Below, one piece after another: positions 35,701 to 43,496 of a stretch of 64,000 nt of DNA. The notes beneath the pieces are model-generated. The model saw only the letters and a program-made list of their open reading frames with translations, searched no databases and was not told the DNA's origin. The DNA lies in NCBI GenBank assembly GCA_002415085.1, contig DIBV01000004.1, forward strand, positions 1 through 64,000, in the 5' to 3' direction. Within the stretch, counting starts at the first letter, position 1. Each line of letters begins with the position of its first letter. This DNA is from Arsukibacterium sp. UBA5043 (GTDB lineage Bacteria > Pseudomonadota > Gammaproteobacteria > Enterobacterales > Alteromonadaceae). The translations under genes were made by a program, and so were the position numbers.

Positions 35701-35947
35701 TATTCACTATGATCCCTGGTGGAATCCGGCGGCAGAGCAACAGGCCACCGATCGGGCGCATCGTATCGGCCAGGACAAGGCGGTATTTGTTTATAAATTG
35801 ATAGCCCGCAACACAGTAGAAGAAAAAGTGCAGCAGTTACAGAGCTTTAAGCAAGGCCTGGCAGATCAGTTGTTAGGGGGCAGTAAAGGCCAGTTATGGC
35901 AGGGTGAGGCGGCTGACTTATTGGCATTGTTTTCCAGTGACGAATAA
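32732..35947 (+). CDS. SNF2-family helicase with N-terminal SWIM zinc finger
   Basis: A 1071-residue DEAD/DEAH-like ATPase. Near residue 80-100, CSCPVGHRCKH is a SWIM zinc finger (CxC...CxH). The helicase core lies in the C-terminal half: GGVLADDMGLGKTLQTL (Walker A), VVLDEAQHIKN (Walker B), ALTGTPLENHL, then the second RecA fold with LLFSQFASM, SLKAGGTGLNLTAAD and ATDRAHRIGQ. The middle ~450 residues are family-specific. The start appears to be TTG without a strong ribosome site, so the exact N-terminus is uncertain. It likely remodels protein-DNA or RNA-polymerase complexes. RapA-like activity is possible, but SWIM proteins are a separate group. Confidence 0.92.
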   Translation: MNSPTEQHAFPLDEDRLLQWFDSATLHRARAYLQAGKVLKLEYSDDLSQISAQVWGAGFSPYRQNIVLAQTDHGWSLRDSCSCPVGHRCKHILAVLLRLKRDYSQQQLRIKQLPQLKLDNWFTELEQLQQPVQDDNGDTVLYLLSYGQAGLQLYPRRVRPMKKGGYTKGQAIGKYDLVSPQPPSWLNDSDYQLLTLFRSHNLAEQSVLEDNWGYQLLQQLLATERCMFSEARYPLSWAEQRPLELSWHNSKAGQQLGWQIGDDHNSVLVFTDPPCYLDTDSYQLGLLVTPLSGRELKLLSKMPPAPAALLQSRLGRLQQLLPKISLPMPEGLGVEQINVEPTPVLQLKMLSRHSKGRQEPVALLSFDYDKQRLPLDLQALQTEVQQGSRTYFVKRHRASETAALEVLLELELLSLPTLPAPNEQQAAFGVGDGPDNPELWQPLLQQLDSLRDDGWLVEQASDFNLDILAATPYLQVQDGKKTGFELGIQVDVDGQQVPLLPLISQWLRQNGLPGDKQQIWLSLPQGKLALPMSLIQPLIDTIVELLNMHKAPLTLELPDFKAAILPPPGAAEIQYLNANRLASLNQQLHNFSGITDVALPDNLQATLRAYQQQGLNWLTFLKQYGLGGVLADDMGLGKTLQTLSFILKQYQQGELQQPALIVCPTSLLGNWQQEARRFTPDLKVLQVYGPKRRPLFEQLADYQLIVTSYPLLVRDIALYRQHRFSVVVLDEAQHIKNAGSQAAQSVRVLHRDFSLALTGTPLENHLGELKSLFDFVLPGLLGTEQHFSQVYRKPIEKHGDAERARVLRQKIAPFMLRRTKGQVATELPEKTEIVQLLELEADQRNLYESIRLIMETKVRELFVRKGVAASQIEFLDALLKLRQVCCDARLVPIEQAQSVRHNAKLQWLRDTLPEMLEEGRRILLFSQFASMLHLIEQELQYMDISYSKLTGQTKQRQTQIDAFQNGETEVFLISLKAGGTGLNLTAADTVIHYDPWWNPAAEQQATDRAHRIGQDKAVFVYKLIARNTVEEKVQQLQSFKQGLADQLLGGSKGQLWQGEAADLLALFSSDE

Positions 35948-36125
35948 GCTTGCCGGAAAACAGCTCCAGCCACAGCAGTAACATTGTTATTAAGCCGTTA
36001 AGAATGTAATATCGATGCGTTTTTATCGGGCGCAATGACAGGCTTAACCAGCCAGCGTTGCATAGAAACACAGAAATGTAGAGCAATAGCGGAAAGAAAA
36101 ATTCAGGATTTAACAACAATATCAA
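35847..36125 (-). CDS. Possible small membrane protein (uncertain)
   Basis: A 92-codon frame opposite the gap 35948-36125 that runs into the 3' end of the helicase gene. The part within the gap reads as two hydrophobic helices (LLYISVFLCNAGW and YYILNGLITMLLLWLELFS) separated by a basic loop. The start would be TTG with no clear ribosome site, so this could be a chance frame. It is listed because the gap is otherwise empty and the composition is membrane-like. Confidence 0.25.
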   Translation of the reverse strand: MILLLNPEFFFPLLLYISVFLCNAGWLSLSLRPIKTHRYYILNGLITMLLLWLELFSGKLIRHWKTMPISQPPHPAITGLYCPLTTDLPGLA

Positions 36126-36135
36126 GGAGTCAGTG

Positions 36136-37860
36136 ATGCGTAAATTACTCGTGGTGGCGGCTATTATTGCCGGCGCGGTTTATGGTTATATTAAACTCAC
36201 CGGAACAGACAGCGCCGACGTGGATCACGCTGAACTGGAATATGTGCCGGCAGACACCGCTTTTTTATCTGCGCAATTAGAGCCAGTAGATTTTGTGGCC
36301 TACCTTAATGCGTTTGGTTTAAGCCCGGATTATTACAGTGAGGCCAGTTTGCAACAGCTGGCAGAACTTACCGCAAATTCTGACGAGCCACAACTTCAGT
36401 TTATTTTTAGTTTGGCGCATGAGTATATGCGGGCGTTAGCGCAACCGGAACAGTTAGAGGTACTCACCGGGATTAAACCCCAGATGCGCTCACTAAGCTA
36501 TCTGGTGGGATTGGCACCCGTCATGCGAATTGAACTGGCCAATGAGGCAGCGTTCTGGCAATTATTTGATCGCGCTGAAGAGGCCAGTGGGATCAGTCAT
36601 CAGGCCATACCCGGTGATGCCGGCGGCTACCGCTCATACACCTTTACGGTTGGTGAGTTCAGTGCTGAGCTACTGGTGTCGGTAACCGATGGCTGGGGTA
36701 ATATGGCGCTAGTGCTGCCAATCCAGGGTGAACAAACCCGCCAACTGGTGCTGATGGCCGCCAAACCTGAACGAAATATTACCAGCGACAATCAGCTGGC
36801 CAATATGGTGTCAGAATACAAATTAAACCCGAATGCCATCGGCTTTATCAGTTTTCAGCAACTCGTTACCGGCTTGACCACCACTGATGGCAACCGCCTG
36901 GCAAACGATGTGCAGTTAATGGCTAACCCGCAATTCAATGCGATGATGGAGCCATGGCGCAGTACTGAGTGTCAGCAGGATTTAGCTGCCATTACTAACA
37001 GCTGGCCCGGTATCTATCTTGATAGCAGCATTAATAGCAAAGCCGGACAGGCAACCCATGTTCGCAGTAAAATGCTGCTGCCCACCACCAATACCGATAC
37101 CGTTACCACCTTAGGTGGCATCCGTGGTTTTGTACCCAGCCATGCGGCACAGGGCATGAATGGTGCTGTATTTAGCATGGCGCTGGGTTTAGATATGGCA
37201 GAGTTTGCCCCTGCAATTACAAAAATCTGGCGTGGCTTAACCCAACCTGCTTATCAGTGCCCGCAACTGGCACAACTGCAGCAACAAATGCAGCAGGCCA
37301 ACCCAATGGCAATGCTGGCAGCCGGCGCCATGGTAAACCAGGTAAGGGGCGCATCGGTAACCATTAACGACTTAGTGCTGGATCCGAATACCATGCAGGT
37401 AGCTGCAGTGGACGCCATGCTAAGCGTTACCGTGAAAAATGCCCGCAACTATCTTGAAGGATTAAAAGGTATGGTGCCGGGTATGGCCGAAATAAGCTTG
37501 CCTGCGGATGGTGAAGAGTTGGCATTAAACAGCGTATTACCGATGCTGGACGCCTTTGGCGTAACGCCGATGCTGCAGGTTAATGATTCGCATCTGGTGG
37601 TTTATGCTGGTGATAAAGGCACTTCTCAGGCAAAAGCGACCTTAGCCCAAACCATTGAGAAGAACGGCATGCTAAGCATTGGTATGGATTATGCTCGCTT
37701 TTTCAGCATTATGGCTGAAACGATGCGAGCCAGTGGCCAGCCTGTGCCTGATGAATTAAGTTCATTAACCGATATGGATATGCAAATTCAGGTTAATATG
37801 GACATTGATGAGCAAGGCGTAGTGATGAACAGCGAAATGACCATAGGCGGCACCAGGTAA
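36136..37860 (+). CDS. Large anchored periplasmic protein of unknown function
   Basis: A 574-residue protein with one hydrophobic N-terminal segment (LLVVAAIIAGAVYGYIKL) and no lipobox, so it is probably anchored in the inner membrane with a periplasmic body. The body has regular alternating strands and helices, ADTAFLSAQLEPVDFVAYL and later a similar LAQTIEKNGMLSIGMDYARF stretch, hinting at an internal duplication of a DUF3352-like fold. There is one cysteine pair (ECQQ, QCPQ). AAGGAG lies 6 bp before the ATG at 36136. The frame also offers GTG at 36133. No catalytic motif was recognised. Confidence 0.75.
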   Translation: MRKLLVVAAIIAGAVYGYIKLTGTDSADVDHAELEYVPADTAFLSAQLEPVDFVAYLNAFGLSPDYYSEASLQQLAELTANSDEPQLQFIFSLAHEYMRALAQPEQLEVLTGIKPQMRSLSYLVGLAPVMRIELANEAAFWQLFDRAEEASGISHQAIPGDAGGYRSYTFTVGEFSAELLVSVTDGWGNMALVLPIQGEQTRQLVLMAAKPERNITSDNQLANMVSEYKLNPNAIGFISFQQLVTGLTTTDGNRLANDVQLMANPQFNAMMEPWRSTECQQDLAAITNSWPGIYLDSSINSKAGQATHVRSKMLLPTTNTDTVTTLGGIRGFVPSHAAQGMNGAVFSMALGLDMAEFAPAITKIWRGLTQPAYQCPQLAQLQQQMQQANPMAMLAAGAMVNQVRGASVTINDLVLDPNTMQVAAVDAMLSVTVKNARNYLEGLKGMVPGMAEISLPADGEELALNSVLPMLDAFGVTPMLQVNDSHLVVYAGDKGTSQAKATLAQTIEKNGMLSIGMDYARFFSIMAETMRASGQPVPDELSSLTDMDMQIQVNMDIDEQGVVMNSEMTIGGTR

Positions 37861-37890
37861 CAGCTTGGCTGCAAGGTTATAGTGATAAAG

Positions 37891-37922
37891 AAGGGCAGCC
37901 AGAGCCAGTGGCTGCCCTTTTT
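37891..37922. terminator. Bidirectional terminator
   Basis: AAGGGCAGCCA (37891-37901), loop GAGCCAG, TGGCTGCCCTT (37909-37919) form a perfect 11-bp stem followed by TTTTT. It lies between convergent genes and can serve both. Confidence 0.92.
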
Positions 37923-37966
37923 AATTGGCAAATTTTTTAGCCAACAGTCAGCGTATCAGCATATGC

Positions 37967-38380
37967 TTATTCAGTTTGCGCGCTGGTCGCCGGCGGGTTT
38001 TGCAACGAAAAATAATACGTCAGCGCCTCGATATCGGCATCATTCAGCCCCCGGGCCTGTGGGGTCATCAGCGCATGTTTGCGATCGCCAGTGCGGTAGG
38101 CCGTGAGTGCGCTGGCTAACTCACTGGCTGCGCGGCCAGCCAGGCTGGGATAAGCAGGGTGAGCAGAGATACCATTGCGACCATGACAGGCAGCACAGCT
38201 GTAGGCTTTTAACTGGCCCTGTTCAAATAACAGCCGTTGCGGTTCGGTAAGGCTGGCAATAAGGTGGTGCTGACTGGCGTCTGGGCTGGGATCCGTGCAG
38301 GCGCTGAGCAAACTCAGCGCCACTGCTGTAATGCTAAAACAACGGCTAAAGGAGATAATGCGGGTATAAGCTCTGGTCAT
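37967..38380 (-). CDS. Cytochrome c, class I lipoprotein (c553-like)
   Basis: A 137-residue protein read from the ATG at 38380, preceded by AGGAG. It has a lipobox (LLSAC) and one haem-binding motif, CAACH. HPAYPSLAGR follows, and a methionine in KHALMTPQARGLND that can act as the second axial ligand is typical of cytochrome c553. It should carry electrons in the periplasm, anchored to a membrane. The partner is unknown; the neighbouring amylase appears unrelated. Confidence 0.88.
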   Translation of the reverse strand: MTRAYTRIISFSRCFSITAVALSLLSACTDPSPDASQHHLIASLTEPQRLLFEQGQLKAYSCAACHGRNGISAHPAYPSLAGRAASELASALTAYRTGDRKHALMTPQARGLNDADIEALTYYFSLQNPPATSAQTE

Positions 38381-38469
38381 GGCCAACTCCTGAAATGAAT
38401 TCATTTACCCTGCCACAACTGCTTAAAAAAGCCCAGCAAAACGCCCACTAACACTTCTTGTTAATAGCC

Positions 38470-39879
38470 TTAATCGGCATACCACATTCTGGCCTGACGG
38501 GCTGGAATACTAAAGCTGTGATTACTGCCACCAATGCTGAACGTGGCACCACCGCTCAGGGCATCCCGATACGTGCGGTACCAGTAAAAACGGCCACTGG
38601 TATTGACATTAAAGGTTACCTGACTACCGCATTTATTAATGCCTACCACTCCTTCCTGAGCGCGGCGAAACAAAATAGCGCAGCTGCTCGATGCCAGGAC
38701 TTCCATACCCTGACCCTGCATCCGGTTATGAAAGTTAATCATGCGCTGCATATAGCTGGCGCTAAAGGCATTCACCCAGCGGTTATTGTCGGTGCCGGTA
38801 CTGTCACTGAACACCAGCGGCTTGCCGCCATCACGTCCCATCACATAGGCATAAGCCAGATACTCATCGGTCGGGTTCATAATCAGGTAGCGAAACCCAT
38901 CATTAGTGGGAATGTCGTGGGTAATGGTAAAGGTCACCGCCCGGCTATTCGGCAGCGCCTGACCATAAGCGCCCGGGTCGACCAGCTCGTTCATACTGCC
39001 ACTGGGGTTAAATGCCCGGCGCAGGCTTTCAAATAGCGGAAAATCATAAGCTTTGTGATCAGTGCTTTGGATATAAGGCGCCAGATAACTGCTGTACTCA
39101 TTATTGCCGGCGCCACCGCTGGTAATAATTTCACCAAATACGTACATGCCGCTTTTGATAGTGCTGGTGAAGATCTGGTTAATATGCCAAACCGTCATAT
39201 GCTTGGCAGCGTCAACCCGAAAGCCTTTCACGCCCATATTTTTTAAGGCTTGCAGGTAAGCCCGTTGTTGTTGTATCACCCAACTGTTTGGGTTGAGATC
39301 AGGTAACCCACTATCGCCACCGCCGCCACACAAACGCCAGTTCTGCACCTGCCAGACATCGTTGTAATTCTGGATGCAATTGGCGGGGTTAAAATCCCAG
39401 GGGCTGAATAAACCCTGAGTTAAATTGCCAAATAAGCGTTGGTTATTCCAGTAAGTGGGGTTGCTGGCATAGTTATTCAGGGCTGCCTGGCCAGGAAAGT
39501 CTGTGGCAGCATTGCGCTCATTGGCCATATGGTTTAATACAATATCGGCGTACACCTCAACCCGCCGAGCCGGGTTACTGTCGTTCAGGGCATTAATCAT
39601 CGCCTGAAACGATTGCTTGTTGCCTTTGCAATGGTCAATAACCCGGATGTCCTGTGGCTGATAGCGCTGCCACCAGGCGCAGTTACCCGCATTAGATTTT
39701 AATGGTGGGGCTACCAATACCGCTTTATAGCCCAGATTTTTAATTTCCTCTGCCCGGTTGGCCACCTCGTTATAATGCCAGTCGAAGGCGTGTAAAATAA
39801 CGTCGGCCAGCGCCTGCGGGGTAATAAACAGCACTATGCCAAGTAGCATACTGCGGCAAGTTAAGATTAAAGCTCGCAT
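38470..39879 (-). CDS. Secreted alpha-amylase, GH13
   Basis: A 469-residue enzyme read from the ATG at 39879, which has AGGACG upstream; the longer frame to 39909 adds ten residues. The signal peptide ends LADV. Catalytic regions: DIVLNH, GFRVDAAKH with nucleophile Asp223, YVFGEII with Glu250, and TITHDIPTN with His321-Asp322. The start HAFDWHY and short barrel place it in the subfamily of small bacterial/animal-type alpha-amylases. A C-terminal beta domain (all-beta, ~380-469) is present. No lipobox, so it should be released outside the cell to start starch breakdown. No copy of the maltodextrin operator was seen in the 308-bp gap before it. Confidence 0.93.
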   Translation of the reverse strand: MRALILTCRSMLLGIVLFITPQALADVILHAFDWHYNEVANRAEEIKNLGYKAVLVAPPLKSNAGNCAWWQRYQPQDIRVIDHCKGNKQSFQAMINALNDSNPARRVEVYADIVLNHMANERNAATDFPGQAALNNYASNPTYWNNQRLFGNLTQGLFSPWDFNPANCIQNYNDVWQVQNWRLCGGGGDSGLPDLNPNSWVIQQQRAYLQALKNMGVKGFRVDAAKHMTVWHINQIFTSTIKSGMYVFGEIITSGGAGNNEYSSYLAPYIQSTDHKAYDFPLFESLRRAFNPSGSMNELVDPGAYGQALPNSRAVTFTITHDIPTNDGFRYLIMNPTDEYLAYAYVMGRDGGKPLVFSDSTGTDNNRWVNAFSASYMQRMINFHNRMQGQGMEVLASSSCAILFRRAQEGVVGINKCGSQVTFNVNTSGRFYWYRTYRDALSGGATFSIGGSNHSFSIPARQARMWYAD

Positions 39880-40187
39880 GTTTTCGTCCTGTAATTTATT
39901 GTTTTTCAAGACATCCGTGCATGAGCCGCCAGCAAAGCCAGCGAAGTGTTAGTGACAACTCAACCCCTTTAACACCGGTTCAGCATACTGAGCTATTGCC
40001 CTGAAATATTGTCATTTCACGCCAACATGACATTTGGTTTACAACTTATAAATAATGGGAACGCCAAACCTGGCCAAATAAGACAAACTGCCAGCAAAAC
40101 GCTACAGATAACGCTGGTTTTAACCACAGTTGGCCCAGAATAACCGTATAGTAATATTCAGCTTATTGCCTATCAGGACGCACCATC

Positions 40188-41555
40188 ATGTTTACTCTTA
40201 ATCGATTGCTTGCGGCGTCGCTGCTTACTGTTCTGCCAGTGCAGGCGCAGCAAGCTGACGACAAACAGCAACTGCTGCATGCTATAGCTGTCGCACCGTC
40301 GCCAGAAAATATTGAGCGTGATATCGCCAAGCTGGTCAGCTTTGGCACCCGCCATACTTTATCCGAAACAGAATCGGACAGCCGCGGTATTGGTGCGGCA
40401 CGGCGTTGGATTAAAGCCGAGTTTGAGCGCATTTCAGCCGAATGTGGAGGCTGTCTGGAAGTATCTTACTCCAGCGCGGTTATTGAAGGCGAAACCCGGA
40501 TCCCGGATGCAACGGAGGTGGTGAGCGTTATTGCCGTCCAACGTGGCAAAACAGACCCCGGGCGCTATGTGATTATGGCCGGTGATATCGACTCGCGAGT
40601 CAGCGATGTTATGGATTTTACCAGTGACGCGCCGGGCGCTAACGATAATGCCTCTGGCGTAGCCGGAGCATTGGAAGCAGCTCGGGTGCTGAGCAAGTAT
40701 CAGTTTAATGGCACTATTGTTTATGCAGCGTTATCTGGCGAAGAGCAGGGCTTATTTGGCGGCAAAATTCTGGCAGCACAGGCAAAAGAGGCGGGCTGGC
40801 GGATTAAAGCGGTGCTGAATAACGACATGATCGGTAACACTGCCGGTATCAATGGGGTTATAGATAATACGACTGCCCGGGTATTTGCCGAAGGCACCCG
40901 GGCCAATGAAACAGAGCAGGAGGCGCGGCAACGCCGTTTTACCGGTGGTGAAAATGATTCGCCTACCCGCAATCTGGCCCGCTATATCGATGTGATTGCT
41001 GATCGCTATATTCCGAACCTGGATGTGATGCCGGTATACCGGCTGGACCGTTTTGGCCGTGGTGGCCACCACCGGCCATTCAATGACCTGGGTTATCCGG
41101 CGGTACGTATTATGGAAACCAACGAGCACTATGATCGCCAGCATCAGGATCTACGCACCGAAAATGGCATTGTGTACGGTGATACCATCGACGGTGTCGA
41201 CTTTGCTTATGCCGCCAAACTTACCGCGTTAAATGCAGTAACCCTGGCAAGTTTGGCCTGGGCACCCAATCCACCGGTCGACGTTACCATAAAAGGCGCA
41301 GTATCGGCCAACACCACGCTGTCATGGTCTGAACCCCTGCCTCAGGAAGCCGAACTGGTTAAAGGCTATAAAATTTACTGGCGTTATACCGATGCCCCTA
41401 ACTGGCAATTTAGTCGTGAAGTAGGCAAGGTTAGCCAGTTCACCCTGGAAAATGTGGTTATTGATAATTACTTCTTCGGGGTAGCCAGTATCAGCCAGGA
41501 TGGCATTGAAAGCCCGGTAGTATTTCCCGGTGCTGCGGGCTCTTTTGGCAATTGA
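40188..41555 (+). CDS. Secreted M28-family metallopeptidase with fibronectin-like tail
   Basis: A 455-residue secreted protein. The zinc-peptidase domain has GANDNASGVAGALEAA (Asp153), ALSGEEQGLFGGK (Glu185/Glu186) and, near 265-310, GGHHRPFNDLGYPAVRIMETNE. The expected first ligand motif H-x-D is instead AGDIDSR, with Asp133 where histidine normally sits. I recall the same substitution in Xanthomonas-type relatives, so it may be a subfamily trait rather than a defect. A C-terminal fibronectin type III-like domain (~363-450, GYKIYWRYTD) follows. It may be an aminopeptidase or carboxypeptidase; activity is unproven. Confidence 0.85.
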   Translation: MFTLNRLLAASLLTVLPVQAQQADDKQQLLHAIAVAPSPENIERDIAKLVSFGTRHTLSETESDSRGIGAARRWIKAEFERISAECGGCLEVSYSSAVIEGETRIPDATEVVSVIAVQRGKTDPGRYVIMAGDIDSRVSDVMDFTSDAPGANDNASGVAGALEAARVLSKYQFNGTIVYAALSGEEQGLFGGKILAAQAKEAGWRIKAVLNNDMIGNTAGINGVIDNTTARVFAEGTRANETEQEARQRRFTGGENDSPTRNLARYIDVIADRYIPNLDVMPVYRLDRFGRGGHHRPFNDLGYPAVRIMETNEHYDRQHQDLRTENGIVYGDTIDGVDFAYAAKLTALNAVTLASLAWAPNPPVDVTIKGAVSANTTLSWSEPLPQEAELVKGYKIYWRYTDAPNWQFSREVGKVSQFTLENVVIDNYFFGVASISQDGIESPVVFPGAAGSFGN

Positions 41556-41650
41556 AACGCATAAATACGTCGTAGCAATTTAATCAGCCGCTGTGCAGTA
41601 TTTAGCGTTACACTGGCAGCGGTTTTTTTCACTGAAGTAAGTGGTAGTGA

Positions 41651-42388
41651 ATGCGGTTTATTATGTTTGTTGGCAGCAGTTTGCTGCTGTTGTCGGTTAT
41701 CGCTCAGGCGGCGCCGGCTAATTTTGAGCAAGCCAAAAAGCTGGCGCAGCGTATTCATGCCCCCGAAGCCAACAGCTTTTATTGTGACTGCGCTATTCGC
41801 TGGCAGGGCAGTAAAGGTATGCCTGATCTGGCAGGCTGTGGTTATCAAATCCGCAAAAATGGCCCGCGGGCCAGCCGCATTGAATGGGAGCATGTCGTGC
41901 CGGCCCATCATTTTGGTCATCAGCGCCAATGCTGGCAAAATGGTGGTCGCAAAAACTGTGTGAAAACCGATAGCGCTTTTAAGGCAATGGAAGCCGATTT
42001 ATATAACCTGGTTCCGGCGATTGGCGAGGTTAATGGCGATCGCAGTAACTACCGTTTTGGCATGTTACCCAGCGCACCCGCGCAGCACGGCGCCTGTCCG
42101 GTGAAGGTCGATTTTAAGCAACGGGTGTTTGAACCGCCATTTGTGGTGCGCGGCGATATTGCCCGCACTTATTTTTACATGGCTGATAAATACAACCTGA
42201 GCTTATCACGCGCCCAGCAGCAACTGTTTATGGCCTGGCATAAGCTAGACCCGGTAAGTGCTGCAGAGCTGCAGCTTAACCAGCGCACCCGCCAGCATAT
42301 GGGCCATGACAACCCCTTTATCAGTGGCGACCGCGAGTGGCACTTAGGCTACCGCCCCACGGGTTATGGTTTGGTAGTGAGCCAGTAA
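41651..42388 (+). CDS. Endonuclease I-type secreted nuclease
   Basis: A 245-residue protein with a signal peptide and the endonuclease I core: RIEWEHVVPAHHFG (beta-beta-alpha-metal active-site histidine), CVKTDSAFKAMEADLYNLVPAIGEVNGDRSNY and the C-terminal WHLGYRP region. Family members (E. coli EndA, Vibrio Dns) cut double-stranded DNA in the periplasm or outside the cell, for nutrient use or biofilm control. Five cysteines may form structural disulphides. A stretch with GGGTCAG-type sequence follows its stop. Confidence 0.93.
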   Translation: MRFIMFVGSSLLLLSVIAQAAPANFEQAKKLAQRIHAPEANSFYCDCAIRWQGSKGMPDLAGCGYQIRKNGPRASRIEWEHVVPAHHFGHQRQCWQNGGRKNCVKTDSAFKAMEADLYNLVPAIGEVNGDRSNYRFGMLPSAPAQHGACPVKVDFKQRVFEPPFVVRGDIARTYFYMADKYNLSLSRAQQQLFMAWHKLDPVSAAELQLNQRTRQHMGHDNPFISGDREWHLGYRPTGYGLVVSQ

Positions 42389-42432
42389 ACTGGCACTATT
42401 ACCCGAAATTACACTAAAATAAAAAAATGTGG

Positions 42433-42452
42433 AAAATGGGTCAGAGTGATTT
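42433..42452. repeat. GGGTCAG-type remnant
   Basis: AAAATGGGTCAGAGTGATTT resembles the tandem transposase-associated units at 9189-9234 and the trace at 6206. It is a possible solo element end in the 138-bp gap between two genes. Confidence 0.35.
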
Positions 42453-42526
42453 ATTAAAAACGGCAGCATCAGTTGCTGGTAAAGTCTATTTTCCACCAAT
42501 TCCATTGTTAATCGGAGCCACCAACG

Positions 42527-43027
42527 ATGAAGAACCTGACTGAACATTTAAGCCAGTATGCGCTGTATCATCGTGACCAGCGCAACATTAAAACCCATTA
42601 TATTGGCATACCCTTAATCATCGTGGCCATTTTCAGTTTATTGTCACTGCCCCTGGTCAGCCTTGCAGGCATTATGCTGACCCCGGCGTTGTTATTGTTT
42701 ATTGCTACGGCGCTTTTTTATTTCCGGCTCGACCTGCGCTTTGGGCTGGTGATGCTGTTATTTAGCGGCAGCTGCTTCGCGCTGGCTACCTTGCTGGCCG
42801 CCCAACCGTTTGCTGTCTGGCTTGGCAGTTCGCTGCTGCTGTTTGCAATTGGCTGGCTGTTGCAGTTTATCGGCCATTATTATGAAGGCAAAAAACCAGC
42901 TTTCGTCGATGATATCGTTGGCCTGTTTGTCGGGCCATTGTTTGTGGTTGCTGAAATGGGGTTTGCGCTGGGGCTGCGTAAAGCGTTGCAACACGAGATT
43001 GAACAGCTAGCCGGTAAGGTGCATTAA
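42527..43027 (+). CDS. DUF962/Mpo1-like membrane protein
   Basis: A 166-residue protein with MKNLTEHLSQYALYHRDQRN and KTHYIGIPLIIVAIFSLLSLP, then four hydrophobic segments and FIGHYYEGKKPAFVDD. These histidine-rich elements are the signature of the Mpo1-like family; yeast Mpo1 is a 2-hydroxy fatty-acid dioxygenase. A bacterial role in fatty-acid alpha-oxidation is inferred only from the family. GGAG precedes the start by 10 nt. Confidence 0.88.
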   Translation: MKNLTEHLSQYALYHRDQRNIKTHYIGIPLIIVAIFSLLSLPLVSLAGIMLTPALLLFIATALFYFRLDLRFGLVMLLFSGSCFALATLLAAQPFAVWLGSSLLLFAIGWLLQFIGHYYEGKKPAFVDDIVGLFVGPLFVVAEMGFALGLRKALQHEIEQLAGKVH

Positions 43028-43100
43028 GCAGAAAAAAGTAACATTGGAAGACCAGGGCTGTTAATAGTATCCAGCCCCTGCTGCCACTGCTAACCGGTAT

Positions 43101-43496
43101 TTACTGATCAGCGACTGCAACCCGCTGGCAGTCACTGGTACTGAGTTTTACAAAGCGACCGCTGGCTGGGTGGCTCAGCAGGCACTGGCCATCAGCTTGC
43201 TGCAGCTCCAGTAATATGGCCGGCTGACTATGGCGGCCCATTATCGGCAGGCCCTGGGCATCGCGCAGTATGGCCTGTTCAATAAACAACCGGTGGCTAT
43301 TGCTGAATACTGTATCAGCCAGCTTTACCGGCTGGCCAGCAATCAGTTCTGTAATTGCCTGCTGCAGCTCGGCCTTAATCGCCGGGCTCATATTAGTAAG
43401 CCAGGCGGGTTGCGGCTCCGCTTTGATGCTCTGACAGCCTGCCAGCAATATAAAGCCAGTCAGCAGGCTGGCACTCAGCAGCAATCTTCGTGTCAT
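43101..43496 (-). CDS. Small lipoprotein in operon with S41 peptidase
   Basis: A 131-residue protein with lipobox LAGC and Gln at +2, fitting an outer-membrane lipoprotein. The mature part is mixed, with NSHRLFIEQAILRDAQG and cysteines near the end (CLLSHPASG, DCQRVAVA). The start overlaps the stop of the S41 peptidase (TAATG), so translation is coupled. No family recognised. It might assist or inhibit the peptidase; this is inference from position. Confidence 0.75.
   Translation of the reverse strand: MTRRLLLSASLLTGFILLAGCQSIKAEPQPAWLTNMSPAIKAELQQAITELIAGQPVKLADTVFSNSHRLFIEQAILRDAQGLPIMGRHSQPAILLELQQADGQCLLSHPASGRFVKLSTSDCQRVAVADQ

Noticed and set aside
38458-39036. 192-codon frame opposite the alpha-amylase
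   Set aside because: Antisense to conserved GH13 sequence, with no start signal or recognisable protein.
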